Source: Mercurialis annua | Taxonomy: Eukaryota; Streptophyta; Magnoliopsida; Malpighiales; Euphorbiaceae | DNA: 64,000 bases | Assembly (NCBI RefSeq): GCF_937616625.2 | Contig: NC_065570.1 | Span: 49,529,665 to 49,593,664, forward strand | Direction: 5' to 3' | Shown: piece by piece, positions 47,326 through 59,554 of the stretch | How positions within the stretch are numbered: position 1 is the stretch's first letter | Layout of the letters: each line of letters begins with the position of its first letter | Position numbers and translations under genes: made by a program | The notes under the pieces: generated by a model | Told to the model about the DNA's origin: nothing | Database searches by the model: none | Seen by the model: the letters and a program-made list of their open reading frames with translations, nothing else

Positions 47326-48500
47326 CTATTTTTTGATACAAAGGAGAGCTGACCAAGGTGAACGACACATACGGGGCAGCAACACACCAATATCATCAAT
47401 GAAAAACTTAAACATATCAGCAGACATGATATCATAGGTGTGTAATCCTAAAGGCAAAGAGAAGCCAAAACTCGTCATGCTATCCGCACGACGGTTTCCT
47501 TCTCTGTGAACATGCTGAATAAAGACTTGCCAGTCCCGTCTCAAAATGCTTTTGATAGCCATCAGCAAATTTGAATTGGCATTAATATGAGTGTCGTTCT
47601 GAATGATAGCATCAACCGCCGACTTGCTATCTAACTCAAGAATGATATTTTCTGAGCCCCTTGTTCTAAGCCAACTCTGAACCATCCAAAGTACTCCAAA
47701 GTTCAGCTTAGAGAACAGAACAACTGCCAATCAATCTACTGAAACCAAAAGCCCAATCCTCGTTGTTGTTCCTAGCAATGCCGCTGCTTGATGCAGCGTT
47801 GTTATCCGGGAGGCACACAGCTTCGTCCGTGTTAATCTTGATGAGGGCAGGAGGAGGAGACCAACCGATTCAGATCTCCTCCTTGCTATTCAGACCTGGA
47901 TTCGAGAGCAAGTAGAAATGCTGGGCTTGAACGGTGTACTCAAACATCCTGTGAATCTCAAGGACGAGCGTGTTCGAGCTGCGATTAACATTATTGAAGA
48001 CTAAATTGTTGTTATTAGCTTCATGTTCGAGCGTGTTCCAGCAAATGAGACCAAAGGTGATGGTCCAATTCTCAACTTCATGCCTGTTATTAAGACCCTG
48101 TAGATTACAAAAAAATCATTCATCTAAAGGCATGATAAAAAAAACATGATAAGAACTGTTGTTAGGAATTAAGACTTTCCTCCAAACTTCCCTATCAATA
48201 GGACAATTTTTGAGAACATGATCCGTGTCTTCGGTATGGTAGCCGCAAGCACAACAAGAAGTATCTTCGGTCATGTGCCGACGACCTCGTTCAAAGTTCG
48301 TCAGCAGATTCTTCCAAGCTGCCAACCAAAGCATTGTACGAACTTTCGACGCTCCCGGCCATTTCCAAATACACTTCCAATTTTTGTTACCATCATCCCA
48401 ATGAGTTATATTCTACATGTTGTAAGTAGAATTAACACTAAATTTTCCGTTAGCAGTGAGATTCCAATAAAGGATTATCATTCCCATCTGTCATAGAAGG
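47326..48500 (-). pseudogene. LINE-type reverse transcriptase tail: zf-RVT and RNase H relic
   Basis: Read on the minus strand. About 48460-48116 encodes a zf-RVT-like block (MLWLAAWKNLLTNFERGRRH, then CCACGYHTEDTDHVLKNCPI). About 47880-47326 encodes an RNase H-like domain: IKINTDEAV, GFSRLIGSCSVL, a stop, then ENIILELDSKSAVDAIIQND and QHVHREGNRRADSM. These match the 3' half of plant non-LTR elements with RNase H. The two parts are out of frame and contain stops. Nothing 5' of zf-RVT remains. Confidence 0.82.
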
Positions 48501-48554
48501 AGGACGAACAACAGCGAGGTTGATAAGGATGGAGTAGGGCATCAAACTTGAGAT

Positions 48555-49275
48555 GTACTCCCAATTCAATTTTTGTCAATTTTTTTATTTAAATGATGAA
48601 ATCATTCAATTAACTAAGATTAAATATAAAATTAAATTCATTTTTATTTAAAAGGGTTAATGTTATAAAAGTTCACCAACTTTACACATTTTCTCATTTT
48701 AATCACGCAGTTTAAATTTTCTCATTTTCATGCGCGAACTACCACTTTCTTTTTCTCAAATTCATGCACAGTGCTAAGGTGTCATGACCCCATTGGTGTA
48801 ATTCGCTGAGGTGAAAGTCATTTTACACCAATGAATGAATGTCACCTCAACACCGTGCATGAATTTGAAAAAAGTGGTAGTTCGTGCATGAAAATGAGAA
48901 AATTTAAACTGCGTGATTAATATGGGGAAACGTGTAAAGTTCGTGATTTTTTTTTTACATTAATTAAAATAGTACAAATAAGTCCTTTATTTTTAAAAAC
49001 TAATTAAAAACCATAATCAAATTAAAACTAGTTTTAATTCTTAATTAATTTTAACTAAATCTAAATAAAGTTTAAATACATACAATTAATATATTCTAGA
49101 CATGGGGAACATTTTTGAATTTTTTCCAAAAAAAAAGACGTCAATTTAAAAAATGAATTTAATATACAATTGAAATAAACACAAAAATATGAAATAGGGT
49201 AAATTGACCAGTTTTTAACGTCAGAATAGGATTGAGAAGGGGGTAAAATGTTAGGGTGTTTGAAGGCATTAGGTC
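48555..49275. mobile_element. Mutator-type MITE, truncated and interrupted
   Basis: The right end (opposite strand) reads GACCTAATGCC... TGACGTTAAAAACTGGTCAA, matching the complete element at 54767. The left roughly 100 bp of arm are lost. It is interrupted at 48653-48963 by another MITE; joining the outer parts restores the sequence order seen in the intact copy. Confidence 0.7.
48653..48963. mobile_element. MITE, TTAATGT family, copy 2 (nested)
   Basis: Same arms as 16071-16372 (GCAGTTTAAATTTTCTCATT, GCGAACTACCACTTT). Starts GGGTTAATGT and ends ACATTAA; TTAAAA occurs at both flanks. It lies within an older MITE. Confidence 0.82.
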
Positions 49276-49838
49276 TATATTTTAAAATATATAATTGGTT
49301 TAATATGATAAGAGAAAATTTATAATCTTAGATAAAAAGTAATTCAATTATTTCTAATTTTTTATTGTAAAGAAGTTTAAACTCATTTTTTATTATTTTA
49401 AAATTTTATATGTGAAACAATATAAAAATATCTAAAAAGAAATAATTAATAGTAATGACGGTTGTTTTGATATTGTCTATCTTTTAATATAAATTTTTTT
49501 ATTTTAATATGAAACAATTTTATAAAATATAACAAATGTTAAAAGATATAAAAAAATGTTTCTAGAATTTAAAACCAAAACCTAACACATATAATTTGAG
49601 AAATCCGATTATTTGTTAAAATGATCATGTCAACCACATCAGTTTAAATTTGTTTCGAAAAAATTAACCGGATATTTTTTTTTGTATTTTAGTTTGATAA
49701 ATAGCATAATTGGTTATAGATTATAAGAAATCCAGCCACTATGATATATTTATATTAATTTTAAATTTTTAAAAATTAAATATTACTATTTAATATATTT
49801 TTAATTACGGCTGAGTTCTACGTCAAGTCTAATTTTTC
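49276..49838. other. Intergenic, nothing recognised
   Basis: AT-rich; no gene. Confidence 0.5.
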
Positions 49839-49846
49839 TTATTCGG

Positions 49847-50389
49847 TAGGGGTGAGCATCGGTCGGTTCGGTTCGGTTGGAAATTTTTCGGTTTTTTAAG
49901 TTTTCGGTTTGAAAAATTCCCAAACCGAACTTTTAGTTTGGAGGTGAAAAAACCGAACCGAACCAGAAAATTTCGGTTCGGTACGGTTCGGTTCGATTAA
50001 AACCGAATTTCACCATTGTTTATTTTTTTAAAATTTTTTATATTAAAATTAATTGAAATATTAAATAATTAGAGTCTAATAAACTTCCATATATGTTTAA
50101 ATAACAATTATTAACTCATATATCAATAATAATTAAGATATAAAGACAAAAAACATATAAATATAAGTATATATGTATATTATTTTTTAAAAATATATAT
50201 TTTATATTAAAATTCTGTTAATTCGTTTTTTCGGTCGGTTCGGTTTTCAAAACATCCAAACCAAACCGAACACCGAACACCAAACTTCACCTAGAGTAGA
50301 AACCAAACCAAACCGTTTTCACCGAAAACCGAACCAAACAACAAAGTTTGGTTCGGTTTTCGGTTTGATTCGGTTCTTGCTCACCCCTA
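49847..50389. mobile_element. Non-autonomous hAT element, GGTTCGGTT-rich, copy 1
   Basis: Ends TAGGGGTGAGCA and TGCTCACCCCTA are perfect complements, with an exact 8-bp duplication TTATTCGG at 49839-49846 and 50390-50397. Arms consist of CGGTTCGGTT repeats around an AT-rich centre. A second copy begins at 63926. Confidence 0.95.
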
Positions 50390-50397
50390 TTATTCGG

Positions 50398-51607
50398 GTT
50401 TAAAATTTTATAGAAATTTGGATTGTATTTTTTTTTTATTGATGTATCTCCATTTTTGCCTCCTTCTTGAGTCGCAGCCTTTAGTGCGTCTTTTTCAAAG
50501 GTTATTTTTTGTGCCCAAGTTTAATTTTTGGAATTTTTTAACCACTTTTTGTTGCTCTTTAATACATATTATTATTCATCCAAAAAAAAAGTCTGTATCT
50601 GAACATTATTAAAAACTACCACAAAGCTTCTAACAAACTATTAAAGGCGTATAAGTATTAAGTTAACAATAAAAAAGAGAAAATTTATAATTAAAGTTTT
50701 GGTTGGATGTATAAATGTAAATACTGTCACTATACATATCGTTATATTTATATATATATATATATAAACCCATATATTATATATTAATCTCCGAGAACTA
50801 TCTTTTTCTTCTCCTAATTTTTTTTTCATTTTTATTAAAATTATGACCCGGATCTAAGTAAGAGTTTTCCAAAAACCAATCCATAAGACATACTGGAAAT
50901 AAAAGTGTGTAATGTTTGTGTCCCAAATAACAACCACCTTGTTGTCCATGATTGCGCACCATTGCCTTGTGCGTACATTCGCATGCCTTGTTGCACACTC
51001 TTATCATTGTTATGCTCTATACACTTTCTCTACTCTTTTCTCATTCTTAAAAATGCATAACAACTCATGTGCTCGTATCATCATTAAATGTAGACAAAGT
51101 GGGTGACCACCTTCTAACCGATGATTAAAAATTGGATCGGGTTATCCGGTTAAACCGATAACTGACCAAATATGTAGCCATCTAAAAATTAAATCAATTT
51201 AAATTGAACTGAATTGGATTGAACGTCCGATAATAGAACTGGTTGCAAACTATTTTAAGTAATCATATCATGAATTGTTTTTTTGAATTTTTTTATATAT
51301 ATTTCTACTTTAGTGCCATATAGGAAGGCATATTATTTGCACATACCGCTAATACTAAAACTGTAAATTTAAAAAAGTTCAAACACCATAATATTCTTTT
51401 ATTAATATTCTAAATTAGGGTTTAGATTCATTTATATGATTCTGTTCATGACATAATAGGAGTAAAAATTTACATTTTTCTAACTAACAAAACTAGGGTT
51501 CTTGATAAATTAAACATCTAATTAAACAACTAAAATTCAAACACATAAAAATTATGAAAAATGGAAAACTATAACTATTTATCTTATTAATTATCGATAA
51601 GTGTTGA
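50398..51607. other. Intergenic, nothing recognised
   Basis: AT-rich; a small TA tract near 50748. It contains the 3' flank of the NaKR-like gene. No further gene. Confidence 0.5.
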
Positions 51608-53164
51608 TCAAGTGGACCATGGGAGAGAAGGGGATGGAGTTGATGATGTCGGAGATGGCCAGAGCAGTGCTTTCTTCACCTTTGACACGCTGGCAACGAC
51701 ACTCGATGGACTCACATTCCCGACCACCGTTACCTTCTTGGTCGCCATATCTATACTGAATGATGTCACTCCTGCCCAAATTTTCAATACAAGAAAAACA
51801 AGTACATTTCTTAATTATGATGTTCACTCGGTTTAAAATCCAATCCATCGCATCAAATTACTTTTATAGAAAGTTTTAAATTTTTAAATTGAATCAAATT
51901 AACCAGATCAATAAGTTTGTATCAAATTAATCTACACCGTTCATTTTACACCGTTCATTTTAAAATGAACGGTATAAATCGTGAATATGAGCCCCTCAAG
52001 TTCATTGAACTTGAGTGATTCTCAATTCTATATTGAAAATGCACAAAATTCTTTTACTCTCAGTATAAGTTAAATTAATTATTATTTTTAAAATCGAACA
52101 AACTAATTTTATAATTGTACATTTCAAATTAAATTGAACCGAATCGGCAAGGTAATCTATTTTTTAGTCAATTCATTTTCCTTATTCATAGTATAAAATC
52201 GAGTCAATTTTTTTATCATTTCAAATCGAACCTAGTTTGTCTGTTTAATTGGTTATTCGGCTTAATTTTTGCACAGCTGTAATCATAAACTTATAACTAG
52301 AATTATCAATATGATGTAATTCAATTGATATTAAAATCATTCAGACGCCGGAAAATCATTCCGATACTGGAATATTGGATTGAAACTAGAGATTTTACCA
52401 AAAATAAAAATTGAAAAATACTACAAATTAACTCACCTTCCATTTTGGATATATGCTTTCGAACTTTTCCTTCACACCCCTTGCAATGAATTGACACCCA
52501 CAAAACCACAACTTGCTGCATAATTAATTAAACATATATAATTAACACCAAGATTAACTAATTAAAAACATAATAGTTTATGCTTTAATAATGTTCATTA
52601 AACTTAAATATCATCAAGAACCTGGTCATGTGAGCGAGTTGAGGAAGACGATTTCAAAGCAGGAGTAACATTTTCTGAAATGCTAGCACTTGATCTTCTT
52701 TCTTTAGCCTTGGAATATAAATTCTGATGAGGATCAAGAATCAGAGCATCCGACGGTGAAATCCAATCAATATAAGCCACGTTATCACTCAAAAGATACC
52801 TAGAAGACTCGGTTGCTTTAGTTTTCTCAAAATCTCTTACATCTGCCGAACTTTTTCTACGTAAATTGTTATTATTATTATCATCACTTCGCTTGTAATT
52901 AGCTGCGGAATACTTATAATCAGCCGAGCTTTTCGATCTCTGAAAATTGCTTCGTTTCGCAGGAGAATTAGGTTTTGGATTAATGGGTAACTGAGATAAT
53001 GAAGAACAAGAAGAAAAATTAGGTTTTGAAGTATCGTAAAGATGATGATGAAGGTGATGGTGATCGATAGGTCGAGTTCCGTGGCGAACCATGGAACGAT
53101 GATCTACGCTAGAACATATAGAAGTTGATGAAGGAGAAGAACAGAAAAAATCTAATTTCTTCAT
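51608..53164 (-). CDS. NaKR-like heavy-metal-associated (HMA) domain protein
   Basis: Three exons on the minus strand: 53164-52622, 52515-52437 and 51771-51608, all with GT-AG introns, giving 261 residues. The N-terminus MKKLDFFCSSPSSTSICSSV and the following RPIDHHHLHHHL are typical of SODIUM POTASSIUM ROOT DEFECTIVE proteins. A Ser/Asn-rich low-complexity middle follows, with repeated RRKSSADV/KSSADY motifs. The C-terminal HMA fold starts near residue 182: VVVLWVSIHCKGCEGKVRKH with the metal-ligand pair Cys192/Cys195, then FSIDMATKKVTVVGNVSPSS. It lacks a CaaX isoprenylation box and ends in a Ser/Pro-rich tail. In Arabidopsis NaKR1 acts in phloem companion cells in ion and FT transport; the same role here is an inference from family. 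Length is somewhat shorter than NaKR1. A hAT MITE sits 153 bp upstream of the start. Confidence 0.9.
51953..51974. repeat. 22-bp perfect palindrome in NaKR-like intron 2
   Basis: CCGTTCATTTT is followed directly by AAAATGAACGG. A second CCGTTCATTTTA stands immediately before it. Confidence 0.9.
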
Positions 53165-53316
53165 TGTTCTAGATTTTTTCTTGAATTTCAGTGAAATTAT
53201 ATTTTTATGAGACTATATATAACGAAAATAATGCACAAACTCCTTTTGAAGAATGAAAGGAAGAAGAAGAAAAACTGGACCCACATGGAAAGTAATTATA
53301 GTGTAGAATATGAGAC

Positions 53317-53755
53317 TAGGGTGCACTATTCGGATATAATAAATTAATGGATTGAATCAAATCAAAATTTTAATTTGGTTCGATTTTCGGTTAATTTAGT
53401 TTTTTTATGGTTAACAATTTTAAAAAAATCGGTTAATACCGTTCATTTTTGTAACCTTTTTTTTAGAAATTTAAGATATTTTTATAATTTTACTGAATTT
53501 AGATGTCAATTTTCCAATAAATTTACATGTAACTAATTAACACTAAAATCAATTTTCTAAATAATTTATATTGATGAAATTGGGTTATTCGATTAGTCAA
53601 ATTAACCTATTGAAGGAAATAATTATTTTAATTTGATTATAATTCAGTTATATATAAATCGGTTATAATTACAAGTATAAAAAATGGAAAGTTCCAGGTA
53701 TAGTAATTCGATTTGGTTTAGTTTAATAACCAAACCGACTGATACACACACCCTA
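53317..53755. mobile_element. hAT-type MITE upstream of NaKR-like gene
   Basis: Ends TAGGGTGCAC and, opposite strand, TAGGGTGTGTGTATCAG. The 8-bp flanks TATGAGAC and TATGAGAT differ at one base. Arms have GGTTCGATTTTCGGTTAA and, inverted, GGTTTGGTTATTAAAC. Confidence 0.78.
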
Positions 53756-53763
53756 TATGAGAT

Positions 53764-53995
53764 TATAAGTTTAGTTTTGGACCCTTCAAAGTTGTGATTA
53801 ACTTTTCATAAATAAGTAAAGTTTTAAATTAATTAATTAATTAAGATGGTGGGGTTATTAATACTTTGTATGATATGATTACTACCACTAGTTATAGCAT
53901 GGGGGTTGTGTAGGCGAAGTCATAAATCTGTCCGCTCTTATTATTAACATATCATTGAGTTTTCTATATATGTGAGAGGACTACTTGGGTTTAAT
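53764..53995. other. Spacer, nothing recognised
   Basis: AT-rich spacer between the hAT MITE and the perfect inverted repeat. Confidence 0.5.
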
Positions 53996-54276
53996 TATCA
54001 ATTTAGGTTTGGCTAGCTATATGGGTTTATAGCTCAACCAACAAAATTAGCTATCATATATTAATTTCCACTCGCTTTAATTCCATTTCAAAATCACATG
54101 GGATTATTTTAAACAAATTTATGATATTAATAAATAATTTATTAATTTGATAAATTTGTTTAAAATAATCCCATGTGATTTTGAAATGGAATTAAAGCGA
54201 GTGGAAATTAATATATGATAGCTAATTTTGTTGGTTGAGCTATAAACCCATATAGCTAGCCAAACCTAAATTGATA
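53996..54276. repeat. Perfect inverted repeat, 2 x 126 bp
   Basis: Left arm 53996-54121 and right arm 54151-54276 are exact reverse complements without a single mismatch by my reading. They start TATCAATTTAGGTTTGG and meet across a 29-bp AT-rich loop that is itself partly palindromic. No TIR-transposon end motif or target duplication was found. It could be a very young foldback/MITE, an inverted duplication or a hairpin-RNA locus. Confidence 0.95.
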
Positions 54277-54539
54277 TTAAGAAAAAAATTGGGACTTTCC
54301 CTTTAGAATATTGTTAATTTTTTATAAATAATTTATATATTAAAGACCACAACAAATGTCATAAAATCTAAACTATTAATTTTTACATAAAAAGTTGCAT
54401 ATTTAAAGAGGCATACTAAAAACTACGATTTAAAGTTAAGGTAAAATCAAAAGTCTTGCAACAAAATCATAAAGAATTTCTAAAGTTATCTATAGTCGAA
54501 TAAGCAAAATTCCTATCACATTTTTTATATAACCACACT

Positions 54540-57500
54540 GCCCTGAAAAAACAACCAAAAACCACAACATTTTTATCTAAAGCCTTCTACTGAATTGTAA
54601 TTTTCCAAATCGCAAGCATCCAAATAACATGTCAAAGTTTCCAATATGGACCTCTTAGATTTATATTATGCCATTGCAACATAAAATCTGTAAAGATTGA
54701 GGGAAAATTCAAACCACATCGAGTTTCTGAAGAATGTCACACCAAATGTTTCTAGTAAAACTATAAGGTCTAATGTCTTAAAAAAAACCCGACCTTTTAG
54801 CCCCTTTTCAATCATACCCTGACGTTGAAAATTTGTCAATTTTACCCTATTTTGCATTTTTGTGTTTCAATTGTACCCTGAAAAATTAAATTAACGTCTT
54901 TTGCGTTTGGAAATTTGTTTAAAACATTCTCCATGTCTCGCATATATTGATTGTATATTTTTAAAATTTATTTAAATTTAATTAAATTAATTAAGAATTT
55001 AAATTAGTGTTAATTTGATTATGGTTTTTAGTTAGTTTTTAAAAATAAAGGACTTATTTGTACTTTTTTGAATAAAAAAGAATTTAATTTCATGTTTAGA
55101 CTTAATTAATTGAATGATTTCATCATTTAAGTAAAAAAATTAACAAAAATTAAAATATTGGGGTACAATTGAAAACGGAAAATTCAAAAGTGGGTAAAAT
55201 TGACAAATTTTCAACGTCGGGGTGGAATTGAAAAAAAATTTAAAGGTGAGGGGTTTTTGAGTGATTAGGCCGAACTATAATGAATAAAAATGTGCGTTTG
55301 TGTTTCCACTACATCACAAATAGAGCAAACAGAGTTCTCCAAAGAAACTATAGAACGAATGTCAAAAAATACAGTGAAGGAACTCTGTCATGAGTAGCAA
55401 GCCAACGAAAAAACTTAACTCGTGGAGACGCTATAGATTTCTAGACATGCTTGAACGGATTAAACAAGACAGACAAAATAGCCCCGCTATGTTCTTATTG
55501 AACATGAACTTGAAAATCATCATGAACGACATCAGCCATTCCCTCCATAAAACCCACATCGTACTGATTCACATAAGTTCTTGTCGGCGTTATTTGAACA
55601 TCAGCAGCTCCCCTTCTCCGTGCTTCACTAACAGCTCTCTTAACAGTTCCTAGACGGTATGTATCAACAACTCATAAACGAGCAGAAGCAACAACCCTTA
55701 ATTGAACTGTAACAGAAGCCTAAGACCAGACATTAACATAAATTGAAAATCGATCAGCAGTGCTCCCAAAAACGGATGACGAACAGCAGGTGCATCACTT
55801 CTATCTCCAACACTACCATGAAGTTTACAAAAAGAAGTTGAACTAAACACACCCGAAGTAGACTTCCATAAAACTTCGTCTTTACGATCCATAGTATAAA
55901 TAATCGAACCAAAAATCACTTGCAAATCAACAAGTAGGAGGAGTTCGTTTCCCCTTAAAGGACGTCTCCATCACCAACTATCATATCAGACGTCGTTAAT
56001 AGTTGTTTTTTTTTTGTTGGAAAGATTATAAAGCCGAGGAAAAAAGCAATGTTGCCAGACCATTACCCATCCAATTATCGTTCCAAAATGATGTATCATT
56101 CCCCTCACCCACAATATACTTCAAATTGTTGACAAAATTGTTCTTATTCACAGCATCATTGCAACACAAATTTCTAAACATTTCCATATAAAAGATAATT
56201 ACTTTGCATCGCCATGCAAAAGAAAATTCCAATCCATAACTGAAGAAGAATTAGAGAAAACTTTGGACCAAGTAGACTGCTGTCCTTAATTTCCAAATCC
56301 ATTTGAACAACAAACCCTTGTTTAAAATATGAAGGTTAACCATCCTCATGCCCTCTTTATTAAAATCTTGACAAATAACACTCCAAGAAACCTTACACAA
56401 AACTTGACAGTTCACATCATCCTTCCACAAAAATCTCATCATATATGATTCAAATTTATTATGCGTTAAGCCATGCATACTTAAAAGATATATAAAATAA
56501 ACCAGAATGCTAACATAACCAATTTAATAAAAACTAACCTTCCTGCAGGAGAAAGTAGATTGTCTTTCCACTGTGCTAGATGCAACTTAAAGCGCTCCAC
56601 AACAAAATTCCAAGTACCTAAAGACAACCTTCTATTGGATAATGGAAGACCCAAATATCTTATTGGAAAGGACTCCATCTTACACCCAACCAAATTAGTC
56701 GCTGACAATAAATAGTAATTCCCATAATGGAGCTTTTATGGAAATTAATAGTTAATCCAAAGATCAACTCAAAGCAGTGTAGAATACAGATCAAATTTCT
56801 AAGTTGCTCGATATCATAAGGGAGATATAAAATAGTATCATCTGCAAATTACAACAATGAGATAAGATCATGTCTAGGAGCAAAAAGAAACCCTTGGTAA
56901 AACCCGAAACATCTTATTTGTCTAAGATGCGCTTCAAACCCTCCACAGTAATAACAAATAAATAAGCTGAAATCGGATCCCCCTGTCGAACACCCCTCTT
57001 TAAAGAAATCGGGTCAATTGGGCTACCATTAATAAGAATTTTCGTAGTAGCCGATGAACGACAACACGAAATCCAATCAATCCATTTCTCAAGAAAATAC
57101 ATACAACGTATAACTGAGAACAAATACTCCCAATCAATACTGTCAAAAGTTTTATAAAAATCCAACTTCAGAACAAGCAACTTATTCTTTTTCCTTGTAG
57201 TAATATGAATAAGCTCATTACTATCATAGAACATTCCAGAATACTTCTTTATTAAGAAAGACATGTTGATATCTGAGATCACATCCAAAAGAATAGGTGC
57301 TAGCCTCTTGCTAAGAGTTTTAAAAAGCATCTTATAGAATCCATTAACCAGACTAATAGGATGATAATCTTGGATGTTGGAAGACCTCTCCATCTTAGGA
57401 ACCAGAACCATAAAGGAAGAATTAATTCCTTTTGGTAGAGTACTAAATCCATGAAATTTCCAGAAAAAATCAATAATTATATCCTTCATCACCAACCAAG

Positions 57501-58368
57501 CTCTTTGGTAGAAGTAAAAGTTGAATCCATCTGGCCCTGGAGCCTTATTCACACTGCAAGAAGTAAGAGCTTTGAAGATCTCAGCCTCATCAAACAACTT
57601 AATCAAGGAAACAACCTCGGCATTCTGAGCAAAATAAAGACCCGTGATATCAAAACAAACTCCATTATTCCGACTATAGAGAGAGTTATAGAAATTCCTT
57701 ATATGAAATCTGACATCTCTAGGTTCCGTATAAGTTACCCCATCCACCAGAATAGACGAAGTATGGTTATTCCTATAATACGAGGATGCCATACTATGGA
57801 AAAACTTTGTATATCTATCACCCTCAATGTTCCAATTTAACCCTAGATTTCTACACCCACAAGGAATCCACACATTTTTCAACTTTCCATAAATCACTAC
57901 GAAGCCGATCATAAATAACCCTTTCCTCTTCTGTTTGGGTACCCAATTATGCAGCTAATCCATAGATAAGATTTGCTCATAATTATATCACTAATTTTTC
58001 TATTCAGACTACCAAAAACTTCCAAATTTCAGGCCTTAATTTTCTGCCTAAACTCCTTCAATCTCCGAATAAGATTAGGAGATATTAGCATAGATAGAAC
58101 GCCAATTCTCCTCTAGAAAAATACCAAACTCTGCTTGATCCCACCAAGAATCTATAGAGCGTAAAGGCTTAGGACTCCAGTCGAAAACATTACCCGAACA
58201 GAAACAAATAAGAATGTGATCAGAATGGCCACCACACAAAGCCATTAAAATCATATTCGGCCAAATAGATCACGCAGAAGCTGAAATCAAACATCTGTCA
58301 ATACGAGATTTTGAAACCAAATTTTGCCAAGTGAAAAGCCTGCCATGATTTTGGTTATTCTCCATTTT
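54540..58368 (-). pseudogene. L1-type LINE, 5'-truncated and decayed
   Basis: Read from right to left. About 58368-58130 is the end of an apurinic-type endonuclease (GRLFTWQN, SRIDRCLISA, GHSDHILI, DWSPKPLRSIDSWW). 57912-56914 is an open frame for the reverse transcriptase: NKAPGPDGFNFYFYQRAW, LVLKLDFYKTFDSIDWEYLF, LKRGVRQGDPISAYLFVI. FADDTILYLP follows in a shifted frame near 56840. Next are PIRYLGLPLSNRRL (about 56650), zf-RVT pieces (RFLWKDDVNCQ, NDTSFWNDNWMGNG, LATHDRVPSLYFL) and a tail continuing past a nested MITE. Many stops and frame changes. The 5' end is lost within the endonuclease, as usual for LINE copies. The 3' limit and poly(A) were not fixed. Confidence 0.88.
54767..55271. 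mobile_element. Mutator-type MITE nested in LINE
   Basis: Starts GGTCTAATGTC and ends GTGATTAGGCC, with near-perfect 9-bp flanks AAACTATAA and GAACTATAA. Arms share TGACGTTGAAAATTTGTCAA. It splits the zf-RVT region of the LINE, so it inserted after the LINE. Confidence 0.88.
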
Positions 58369-59450
58369 TTTTATCTCAAAAATACTATTTTGATTAACAA
58401 GCGGTATATTAACAGGTTACTAATGATACACTAAAAAATAATTTATGTTTTAAATGCAGTTTACTAAAAAATTATTAATGATAATACTAAAAATTAATAA
58501 CTGTAAGTTTATCAACGATTTACTCACGGTTCACTAACGGTATTACAATTTTTTTTAAAGTACAGTTTGTTTAAAATATACAATTCAAGTTTGCCAATAG
58601 TTTACTAACGATTTATTAATGATAAATTTAAAATAAACCTTATTACAAGTTTACCAATAGTTAACCCAACGTTTACTAATAGTGTACTAAAAATAATAAT
58701 TGGTGTACTATTAATAAACCTCTGATTAACCAACAAACCATTACAAATACACAAGTGAAAAAAAACTTAAATTAGAAAATCAAGAACATCATTGTAGGAC
58801 AACTAACAATTTACCTAAGGTTAACCATTGGTTAACCAATACCCGAAACATTTATTTGATTTTACAGATGAAAACGATTTGACTGAATCGAACGACAACG
58901 GGCTTGTGGCGATGGTGTGCGATGCCAGCGGGCATACGACGACAGAAGCTTGCAAAAACGGCATCGACATCGTTATAATTATATATATTTCCATTAATAC
59001 CCTCGTCATCTTCAACAATCCTACCCAACTCCTCCTTCCCAAAGCATACAGTCGATTTCCTCCCCAACAACAACCTCCCATAACAGCCCCGTCCCACCAA
59101 CCTCCGACAACAACAATCGCCGATTTTGTGGAAAGGAGGAAAAGAGAAAGCCGACATCGGGACTGGTGCGTCAAACGGCTGCTGAGAACAACAAATCGCC
59201 GGTCATGAGGAAAGAAGGATAGAAAGAAGCCAGTGTCAGGACTGGAAACGTGAAAAAAGATTAAAATTGAATATGAATTTAAAATCTAGAGTTTGTTGAT
59301 TTGTGAGTTAGGGAAATAAGCTTATATATGTTAGATTTGGTAAAATTGAAGGGAGGAGATGATTGTTTTGAAATGATTTTAGAAGAAAAGAAGACTAAAT
59401 AAATGAGGCCACATTTTTATATAAAATGAAAAGTTTTTTTTTTTAAAAAA
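58369..59450 (-). mobile_element. Fragment of a GTTTACTAA-motif transposon
   Basis: Left part (58380-58850) is filled with loose repeats such as AACAGGTTACTAATG, AGTTTACTAACGATTTA and CAATAGTTAACCCAACG. The right end, on the minus strand, reads TTCTTTTCTTCTAAAATCAT and CTCCTCCCTTCAATTTTACC, resembling the left end of the putative element at 25455. A GC-richer stretch (58870-59270) has open frames on both strands with no recognised domain. Probably the same family in inverted orientation; ends not resolved. Confidence 0.45.
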
Positions 59451-59554
59451 ATACCTTGTATTTATGTAAAACGAAACGTACCTCCGTAATGTTGAGATTA
59501 AGTAAGCCATTTGTAGTATTTTGTGTAATTAAGTCATATAAGTCCAACTTTCAA

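Noticed and set aside
57451..57840. 129-codon plus-strand frame
   Set aside because: Antisense to the LINE reverse transcriptase.
58828..59208. 126-codon plus frame and its 117-codon antisense
   Set aside because: Pro/Gln-rich low complexity on one strand and Gly-rich on the other; no domain, inside a probable transposon fragment.
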